In this document: in pieces, positions 58,407 to 64,000 of the stretch
Numbering within the stretch: position 1 is the first letter of the stretch
Layout of the letters: every line of letters begins with the position of its first letter
Assembly (NCBI RefSeq): GCF_045866565.1
Contig: NZ_BAAFZV010000002.1
Coordinates: forward strand, 1,410,041-1,474,040
Length of the DNA stretch: 64,000 bases
From: Cognatilysobacter claricitrinus
GTDB taxonomy: Bacteria; Pseudomonadota; Gammaproteobacteria; Xanthomonadales; Xanthomonadaceae
Direction of reading: 5' to 3'
Notes under the pieces: model-generated
The model's input: only the letters and a program-made list of their open reading frames with translations
What the model was told of the DNA's origin: nothing
Databases searched by the model: none
Made by a program: the position numbers and the translations under genes

Positions 58407-59825
58407 ATGAAGGCGTCGGTTCGCGCACAGATGTCGCAGTCGCTCAACCTGACGCCGCAGTTGCTGCAGTCGATCCGGCTGCTGCAGCTGACCGCGCCGC
58501 AGCTCGAGATGGAGCTGCGCCAGGCGCTGGACCGGAACCCGATGCTCGAGCTCGACGAAGGCGACGACGCCGGCGAGACGGACGCGGATGGCCACGACGC
58601 GGACTCCGACGAAGCCTCGTACGAAGCCGCGGCCTGGGACGAACTGCCGGAGCCGCAGTTCCTCTCCGGCAGCAGTGGCGGCGTCACCGCGGGGGATGAC
58701 GACGCCACCGCCCGCATCATGGACGGCGAATCCTCCGACTGGCGCCTGCGCCTGCTGAAGGAGTTGCGCCTCGACTGGTCGATGGCCGACCTCGCGATCG
58801 CCGCGTGGTGGCTGGACCGCACGTCCGACGCCGGGCTGCTCGAAGGCGAACGCGATTCGCTGGCCGCCGAAGGCGCGGCGGAGCTCGGCGTGCCGGTGAA
58901 GGCGATGGAGATCGTCCGCCTGCGCCTGCTCAACGGCGACTGGGCCGGCCTCTGCGCCGTCGACGCCAGCGAATGCCTGGTCGCGCAGCTCGACCGCATG
59001 CCCGCCTGCGACGACCGCGACCTCGCGCGCCGCATCGTGCGCGAACACCTCGCAACCCTCGCAACCCTCGCCCGCCACGACGGCCGCGCGCTGGCGTCGG
59101 CACTCGACTGCAGCACCGCGGCGGCGGACGCAGCGGTCGCGCTCATCCTTTCGCTCGACGCCTGCCCGGTGCCGGAGCCGACGAACGACGACGACGCCCA
59201 CGTCGTCCCGGACGTCGTCGTGCGCAAGCTCGGTGGCAGCTGGCGCGTGAACCTCAACGGTCGCACGCTGCCGAAAGTGCGCATCTCGTCGCATTGCGAG
59301 TCCGGCCTGTCGGGCGCGTCCGGCGACGTCAGCGCATTGCGCGGCCTGCTCGACGAAGCGCGCTGGCTGGTGCGTGGCATCGCCATGCGCAACGACACGC
59401 TGATGCGCACCACGCAGGTGCTCGTCGAACGCCAGCAGGCGTTCCTCGAACAGGGTGAGGAAGCCATCGCGCCGCTCACGTTGCGCGAAGTGGCCGACGC
59501 GATCGGCATGCACGAGTCGACCGTCTCGCGCATCACCACCGGCAAGTACATCCAGACCCCGCGCGGCACCTTCGAACTCAAGCGCCTCTTCGCGGTGCGA
59601 CTGGAAGGCGCGGAGGTGTCGGGCGCGGCGGTGAAGGCGATGGTCAAGCGCCTGATCGACGCCGAACCCCCGCACGCCCCGCTGGCCGACGAGACGATCG
59701 CCGGCCTGCTGGCCCGACAGGGGATACGCATCGCGCGGCGTACGGTGGCAAAGTACCGGGACCAGCTGGACATCGCCCCCGCACGGGTGCGCCAGCGCCC
59801 CGCGGTCGCCGTCGCGGCCCGGTGA
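58407..59825 (+). CDS. rpoN: RNA polymerase sigma-54 factor
   Basis: 472 residues. Region I is Leu/Gln-rich (QSLNLTPQLLQSIRLLQLTA, LRQALDRNPML), an acidic region II follows, then the core-binding domain, the HTH (LREVADAIGMHESTVSRITT) and the RpoN box ARRTVAKYRD near residue 443. It directs RNA polymerase to GG-N10-GC promoters. The ATG has a strong GGAGGGGAGG. In the flagellar cluster, so probably the flagellar-dedicated copy, as in Xanthomonas with its two rpoN genes. Confidence 0.96.
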   Translation: MKASVRAQMSQSLNLTPQLLQSIRLLQLTAPQLEMELRQALDRNPMLELDEGDDAGETDADGHDADSDEASYEAAAWDELPEPQFLSGSSGGVTAGDDDATARIMDGESSDWRLRLLKELRLDWSMADLAIAAWWLDRTSDAGLLEGERDSLAAEGAAELGVPVKAMEIVRLRLLNGDWAGLCAVDASECLVAQLDRMPACDDRDLARRIVREHLATLATLARHDGRALASALDCSTAAADAAVALILSLDACPVPEPTNDDDAHVVPDVVVRKLGGSWRVNLNGRTLPKVRISSHCESGLSGASGDVSALRGLLDEARWLVRGIAMRNDTLMRTTQVLVERQQAFLEQGEEAIAPLTLREVADAIGMHESTVSRITTGKYIQTPRGTFELKRLFAVRLEGAEVSGAAVKAMVKRLIDAEPPHAPLADETIAGLLARQGIRIARRTVAKYRDQLDIAPARVRQRPAVAVAAR

Positions 59826-59844
59826 GGGAGACGAGGAGAACCGA

Positions 59845-60237
59845 ATGCTGAGTGTCCTGTTGGTCGACGACCACGAAGGCTTCATCAACGCGGCCGTGCG
59901 CCACCTGCGTCGACTCGACTGGGTGAACATCGTCGGCTCCGCCGGTAACGGCATCGAAGCGATCGCGCAGTGCGAAGCGCTGCGTCCGGACGTCGTGCTG
60001 ATGGACCTTGCGATGCCCGAGATGGGCGGCCTGCAGGCCACGCGCCTGATCAAGGCGCAGGACGCCCCGCCCTACGTCGTCATCGCCAGCCATTTCGATG
60101 ATGCCGAACACCGCGAGCACGCACTGCGCGCCGGTGCCGACGCGTTCGTCAGCAAGCTCTCCTACATCCACGACGTCATGCCGCTGCTGGAGAAACTCGC
60201 CGGCCGCGCGGGCGCGGAGGTCGGAGCGACCGAATGA
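59845..60237 (+). CDS. single-domain receiver protein
   Basis: 130 residues, receiver only: LVDDHEGF, phospho-Asp in VLMDLAMPEMGG, VIASHFD, Lys in VSKLS. No output domain. Its stop overlaps the fleQ start (ATGA), implying matched production with FleQ; it may modulate FleQ or RpoN. Confidence 0.9.
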   Translation: MLSVLLVDDHEGFINAAVRHLRRLDWVNIVGSAGNGIEAIAQCEALRPDVVLMDLAMPEMGGLQATRLIKAQDAPPYVVIASHFDDAEHREHALRAGADAFVSKLSYIHDVMPLLEKLAGRAGAEVGATE

Positions 60238-61685
60238 GCGAGTCGCGCATTCTGGTGGTGGATGGCGACATGGCGCGTGCCGAACGCGTCGCCACCCTGC
60301 TGGAATTCATGGACTTCACGCCGCGGCTCGTCGCCGACGCGGCCGACCTCGACCTGTCGCGCGCGAAGGCCAGCGACTGGGTCGCGATCGTCGCCGGCGA
60401 TGTCGGCGACGCCGACGCGTGGACGAAGTTCGTCGACTGGCTGTCGCGCCAACCGCTGCATTCGCCGCTGATGGTGCTGCCCGGCCACGACGAACGCGCA
60501 CCGTGGCGTTCGCTCGTGCATCCCGATGCGGTCTGGCCACTCGACTACCCGATTCGCCGCCCGCAACTGCAGGAAGCGCTGCGTCGCGCGAGCCTCAAGC
60601 GCATCGACGACGAAGAGCGCCAGGAAAAGCAGAGCGTCGGCCCGACCGGTTCGTCCGAGGCTGTCACACGCCTCAACCGCATGATCGACCAGGTTGCCGG
60701 TTTCGATACGACGGTGTTGATCCTCGGTGAATCGGGCACCGGCAAGGAAGTCGCCGCACGCACCATCCATGAGCGCAGCAAGCGCGCGGGCAAGCCGTTC
60801 GTTGCGATCAATTGCGGCGCCATTCCGGCGGACCTTCTCGAGAGCGAACTGTTCGGTCACGAGAAGGGCGCGTTTACCGGCGCACTCACGCAGCGCAAGG
60901 GCCGATTCGAGATGGCCGAGGGCGGCACGCTGCTGCTCGACGAGATCGGCGACATGCCGATGGCGATGCAGGTCAAGCTGCTGCGCGTGCTGCAGGAACG
61001 CACGTTCGAACGCGTCGGCGGCGCGCAGGTCTACAACTGCAACGTGCGCGTGATCGCCGCGACCCATCGCAACCTCGAAGGCCATATTGCGGAAGGCAAG
61101 TTTCGCGAGGACCTGTTCTACCGACTCAACGTCTTCCCGATCGAGATGCCCGCGCTGCGCGAGCGCACCGAGGACCTGCTCGATCTCATCGCCGCTATCA
61201 CGCGCCAGCTCGCCGACAGCGGCCGCGGCCGCGTCACGCTGACCGGCGAAGCCGTCAACGTGCTCAAGCACTACCACTGGCCCGGCAATGTGCGCGAGCT
61301 GCACAACCTGCTCGAACGGTTGGCGGTACTCCATCCGAGTGGCCAGGTGCGCGCGTCGGATCTTCCGGCGCGCTATCGCGCCGGTGTGCCGGAGTTGCCG
61401 GACGAACCGGTGGTTGCGCCGACGCCTGCACCGTCGGTCATTCCGTCTTCGCGGAACGGCGCGGGTGCGACGGCCGACCCTGCAACACTCAACCCACGCG
61501 CGACGCTGCCGCCCGAAGGGCTCGACCTCAAGAGCCACATGGCGGAACTCGAACTCGAGTTGATCCAGGCGGCATTGCAGCAGGCGAATGGCGTGGTCGC
61601 GCATGCGGCACCGCTGCTCGGCCTGCGTCGCACGACGCTGGTGGAGAAGCTGCGTAAGTACGGAATCGACCGCGACGCGGATTGA
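60234..61685 (+). CDS. fleQ: FleQ/FlrA flagellar master regulator (sigma-54 activator)
   Basis: 483 residues. N-terminal FleQ receiver-like domain (about 1-125) without the standard phospho-acceptor (VAGDVGD), AAA+ domain with Walker A GESGTGKEV (about 164), the sigma-54 loop GAFTGA (about 211), Walker B LLLDEIGD (about 232) and HWPGNVRELHNL, then a Pro/Ala linker and a Fis-type HTH (GLRRTTLVEKLRKYGI). It activates the sigma-54 flagellar promoters; FleQ of Pseudomonas also binds c-di-GMP through its AAA+ domain. Confidence 0.95.
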   Translation: MSESRILVVDGDMARAERVATLLEFMDFTPRLVADAADLDLSRAKASDWVAIVAGDVGDADAWTKFVDWLSRQPLHSPLMVLPGHDERAPWRSLVHPDAVWPLDYPIRRPQLQEALRRASLKRIDDEERQEKQSVGPTGSSEAVTRLNRMIDQVAGFDTTVLILGESGTGKEVAARTIHERSKRAGKPFVAINCGAIPADLLESELFGHEKGAFTGALTQRKGRFEMAEGGTLLLDEIGDMPMAMQVKLLRVLQERTFERVGGAQVYNCNVRVIAATHRNLEGHIAEGKFREDLFYRLNVFPIEMPALRERTEDLLDLIAAITRQLADSGRGRVTLTGEAVNVLKHYHWPGNVRELHNLLERLAVLHPSGQVRASDLPARYRAGVPELPDEPVVAPTPAPSVIPSSRNGAGATADPATLNPRATLPPEGLDLKSHMAELELELIQAALQQANGVVAHAAPLLGLRRTTLVEKLRKYGIDRDAD

Positions 61686-61989
61686 GGGCGTTGCCGAGCG
61701 ATAGGCGATGGCCGAATCGGGGCGACCGAACGTGCTTCGTCTTCCAGCACCACGCGGTCTGATGACGCTACGTCCAGACGCGCATACGCGAAGCCTGTTC
61801 TCGGGTCGTACTGGCTGCTTCGCGCGCCGGCACGGCTACCGAAGCTGCCAATCGTTGCGAAACGTTGCCGTTCCCGTTGGCACAGCGTGACAGGTGTGCG
61901 CGGCGGCCGCCTGCAGGTACCGGTAGCCCTCGCGCTCGTTCGGTGGAACGCCAGTCCTGACGACAGCAGTCGCGAACTTCGTCGCTTCT
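61686..61989. other. intergenic stretch between fleQ and the integrase
   Basis: About 300 bases. No gene, terminator or sigma-54 site with correct spacing is seen. It forms the junction between the flagellar cluster and the integron. Confidence 0.5.
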
Positions 61990-63240
61990 TCAGAACTGAC
62001 GATCGAGCGGGCTCAGCACCGCGCCCGCGCCACGACCGAGAACGTGCGTGTAGATCTGCGTCGTTCCGAGGTCCTTGTGGCCAAGCAACTCCTGCACCGT
62101 GCGGATGTCCTGTCCCGCTTCGAGCAGATGGGTTGCGAACGAATGCCGCAGTGTGTGGCAGGTCGCCGGCTTCACGATGCCCGCAAGCGTGCGCGCCTTC
62201 TTGACCGCACGTTGCAGCGAGCTGTCGTCCACGTGGTGGCGATGCGTACGTCCGCTACGCGGGTCGACCGATCGCTGTGCCGACGGAAACACGAACTGCC
62301 AGCCCGGATCACGTGCCGCGGTCGGATACTTCTTCGCGAGCGCGTGCGGCAGTCGCGCCTCGCCGAATCCTTCCGCGAGATCATGGCGATGCATCAGCAA
62401 TGCGCGCTCGATCGCGCGCCGCAAATCCTCGCGCAACGTCTGCGGCAGCGGCACGCGTCGATCCTTGTCGCCTTTTCCCTCCCGCACGACAATCTCGCCA
62501 CGTTCGAAGTCGATATCCTTGATGCGCAACCGCGTGCACTCCATCAATCGCATGCCCGTGCCGTAGAGCAACGCCGTCATCAATCGCATCTGTCCGTCCA
62601 TCGATCCCAGCATGCGATCGACTTCCGACCGCGACAGCACGACCGGCAACCGCCGAGGACGTTTCGCGCGCACCACGTCCTGCATCCACGGCAACTTGAG
62701 ACCAAGCACTTCGCGATACAGGAACAGCAGCGCGGCGAGCGCCTGGTTCTGCGTTCCGGAGGCCACGTCGTCGCGCGCTGCAAGGTCCGTCAGGAAGCGC
62801 TCGACCTCGGGCCCACCGAGCTCGCGCGGATGCCTGCGCCCGTTCGCGATGATGAAACGCCGCACCCAACTGACGTAAGCACGCTCGGTACGCAGACTGT
62901 AGTGGCGGACGCGCACGCGGTCGCGGACCAGGTCCAGCAGACGCTTGCCGCCGGGCTCGGCAGCACCCGACTGTTTGCGACCCGTGGAGGGCGGCGTTAC
63001 GTCCTCATCCCACGGCTCGCCTAGCCACCGGATGCCGGGCGACGTTGCGCTTCGGGGCGCGGTGAGTGCAGTGTTGTCGTCGGGCGTCAGACGTGTGTCC
63101 GGCCAACTGTTGGCTGAAGGGGGCGCACGGGGATCATCCGGTGGGCGACGTGCACCGTCGCGTTCGTACTTGCCCTTGTCCTCCCGCAGGCAGAACCGCA
63201 AGCGCGCCCATCCCCGGTGAATACTTACCCATGCATCCAT
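61990..63240 (-). CDS. intI: integron integrase IntI with N-terminal extension
   Basis: 416 residues from ATG 63240, chosen for GGAGG nine bases upstream. The tyrosine-recombinase core starts near residue 98 (LLDLVRDRVRVRHYSLRTER). Catalytic Arg in GTGMRLMECTRLRIKD, the box TCHTLRHSFATHLLEAGQDI, then LLGHKDLGTTQIYTHVLGRG with the nucleophile Tyr. The IntI-specific insert is present (ALAKKYPTAARDPGWQFVFP), which separates it from XerC/D. The first 95 residues are unlike normal IntI starts, and no internal start codon lies closer. Transcribed away from the cassettes, as in all integrons. Confidence 0.9.
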   Translation of the reverse strand: MDAWVSIHRGWARLRFCLREDKGKYERDGARRPPDDPRAPPSANSWPDTRLTPDDNTALTAPRSATSPGIRWLGEPWDEDVTPPSTGRKQSGAAEPGGKRLLDLVRDRVRVRHYSLRTERAYVSWVRRFIIANGRRHPRELGGPEVERFLTDLAARDDVASGTQNQALAALLFLYREVLGLKLPWMQDVVRAKRPRRLPVVLSRSEVDRMLGSMDGQMRLMTALLYGTGMRLMECTRLRIKDIDFERGEIVVREGKGDKDRRVPLPQTLREDLRRAIERALLMHRHDLAEGFGEARLPHALAKKYPTAARDPGWQFVFPSAQRSVDPRSGRTHRHHVDDSSLQRAVKKARTLAGIVKPATCHTLRHSFATHLLEAGQDIRTVQELLGHKDLGTTQIYTHVLGRGAGAVLSPLDRQF

Positions 63241-63463
63241 GCCCGCCATCCTCCGCAACACGTCCTGTGTGAGTGGGTAAGAGTGGCGGTGGCGTCGCAG
63301 GGACGGTGTCGGTCGTTGTTTTGACCGCGGGTAGGAAGAATCCGCGAGATGCTTGGCTCTCCTACCGCCTGACAGTTGCCGGGGCATTCGGCTACCGTGG
63401 ATGCTGGCCCTGTAACGGACGTGCTCGAGCGTGTCCGCGAGATCCAGGCGGCAAGTGGTTGAT

Positions 63464-63492
63464 TTGACAGATTCCGCGCAGATCCGGCTTTG
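63464..63492 (+). promoter_or_regulatory. possible cassette promoter (Pc-like)
   Basis: A perfect TTGACA (63464-63469) with a weak GCTTTG 17 bases later, reading toward the cassettes from the intI-attI interval. Confidence 0.35.
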
Positions 63493-63542
63493 CGGGTGGC
63501 GCCGTGCAGGCGTTACCGTGGCGCTTTAGAGAGAGAATCGGT

Positions 63543-63549
63543 GTTAGGC
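63543..63549 (+). other. attI recombination core site
   Basis: GTTAGGC, the GTTRRRY core, placed between intI and the first cassette ORF. The attI region extends some 60-100 bases leftward of it. Confidence 0.75.
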
Positions 63550-63553
63550 CCGC

Positions 63554-64000
63554 ATGGATAAATCTCAGCACTCGCGACCAATCTGGCTAGGTCTGCTCGC
63601 CTCCGCCACTTTCGTCCCGGCACTCATGGCGCTACTCACGTCCCTTTCGGCCGAGAGCATCATGGTCCCGCCCGTGCTTGTTCTGATCATGGGCATTCTA
63701 ATTGCCGGCCCGGTGGCGCTACTCGTGGAGCTGCCCTTGGTTTTGTGGCTGCGTAAGATTGGTCGTCTTAATGCCTTCTACTTGTGCTTGGCAGGTGCGC
63801 TTGTCGGCGCCGTCGCGCTTGGCCTCTATTCCCTGCAGGCTAATTACTGGCCGCAGATGAATGACCAGGCGTTGGCTCGCTGGATAGCACAGCAGGCCGC
63901 ACTCAAGGCACTTGTTCCGGGTAGCGTTTACGGCCTCTTGTCAGCCGCCGCATTTTCCCTCGGTGCAGGCCTAACAATTCGTCCAAGCCGACGCCGCTTC
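63554..64000 (+). CDS. first integron cassette gene: unrecognised four-helix membrane protein (3' end outside window)
   Basis: 149 codons visible with no stop. The ATG is four bases after the attI core, as usual for cassette genes. Four hydrophobic segments: about 11-30 (LGLLASATFVPALMALLTSL), 38-65 (VPPVLVLIMGILIAGPVALL), 75-95 (YLCLAGALVGAVALGLYSLQ) and 122-142. Codon and base use is visibly less GC-biased than in neighbouring genes (AATTAC, CTAATT), a sign of foreign origin. The last eleven codons lie inside the attC, where the stop is expected. No family recognised. Confidence 0.8.
   Translation, partial: MDKSQHSRPIWLGLLASATFVPALMALLTSLSAESIMVPPVLVLIMGILIAGPVALLVELPLVLWLRKIGRLNAFYLCLAGALVGAVALGLYSLQANYWPQMNDQALARWIAQQAALKALVPGSVYGLLSAAAFSLGAGLTIRPSRRRF
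63969..64000 (+). other. start of cassette attC site (truncated by window edge)
   Basis: GCCTAAC is the RYYYAAC box that opens attC; the following AATTCGTCCAAGCCGACG and CCGCTTC match the left arm of the well-known short attC group. The right arm with GTTRRRY lies outside. Confidence 0.85.

Noticed and set aside
61874..61892. TTGGCACAGCGTGACAGG as a sigma-54 promoter after fleQ
   Set aside because: The GG is present but no GC occurs ten bases later, and no flagellar gene follows.
63241..63387. integrase start at 63387
   Set aside because: No ribosome site and 49 further Arg-rich residues; ATG 63240 with GGAGG is better supported.

Overview
The window is high-GC gammaproteobacterial chromosome, almost certainly Xanthomonadaceae/Lysobacteraceae and probably Lysobacter or a close relative. 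The evidence is the metK-ahcY-metF neighbourhood with a SAH riboswitch, a Mn-type riboswitch ahead of a GDT1-family exporter, a polar flagellar cluster carrying its own rpoN and fleQ, and a chromosomal-type integron integrase. No IS element or CRISPR array was seen.

Layout. 1-3.8 kb: the tail of a membrane-anchored protein, a double-PDZ secreted protein, an aldo/keto reductase, and a yybP-ykoY riboswitch with a UPF0016/GDT1 cation exporter. 3.8-8 kb: nucleoside permease, ribokinase, dusB and a methyltransferase. 8.1-17.3 kb: the SAM cycle (metK, SAH-riboswitch-controlled ahcY, metF) with an atypical zinc-ribbon SDR protein between metK and ahcY, a ClpP-fold-like periplasmic protein, two tandem DUF4124-type proteins and ilvE. 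17.3-23.1 kb, minus strand: a two-component pair, rimK/rimB, tRNA-Gly(CCC) and an autotransporter esterase. 23.3-27.2 kb: thiS, thiG, trmB and an SLC13-type transporter. 27.3-30.2 kb: an ECF42-type sigma factor with two DGPF/YciI proteins and two VOC proteins, preceded by a candidate cognate promoter. 30.2-33.6 kb: Rieske protein, small membrane protein, FAH-family enzyme, mscL and an M28 peptidase.

From 33.6 to 61.7 kb the window is a motility and c-di-GMP locus. It holds a degenerate GGDEF-EAL-REC protein, an intact GAF-GGDEF cyclase, a PAS histidine kinase coupled to flgN, flgM and flgA, cheV, flgBCDE, flgFGHIJKL, a YcgR-type brake, fliC, flaG, fliD, fliS, a FliT-like chaperone, a PilZ-like protein, two response regulators, rpoN and fleQ. 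Four GG-N10-GC sigma-54 elements (flgB, flgF, flgJ, rpoN) and sigma-28 boxes with an exact 11-bp spacer (flgM, cheV, fliC, fliD) give a readable hierarchy: FleQ and RpoN switch on hook/basal-body operons, then FliA, checked by FlgM, switches on filament genes. A 574-bp imperfect palindromic interspersed element sits between flgE and flgF.

At the right edge an integron follows fleQ: intI on the minus strand with an unusual N-terminal extension, a GTTAGGC recombination core, a first cassette encoding an unrecognised four-helix membrane protein, and the first 32 bases of its attC. The window ends inside the cassette array. This cassette and the palindromic element are the least described things here.
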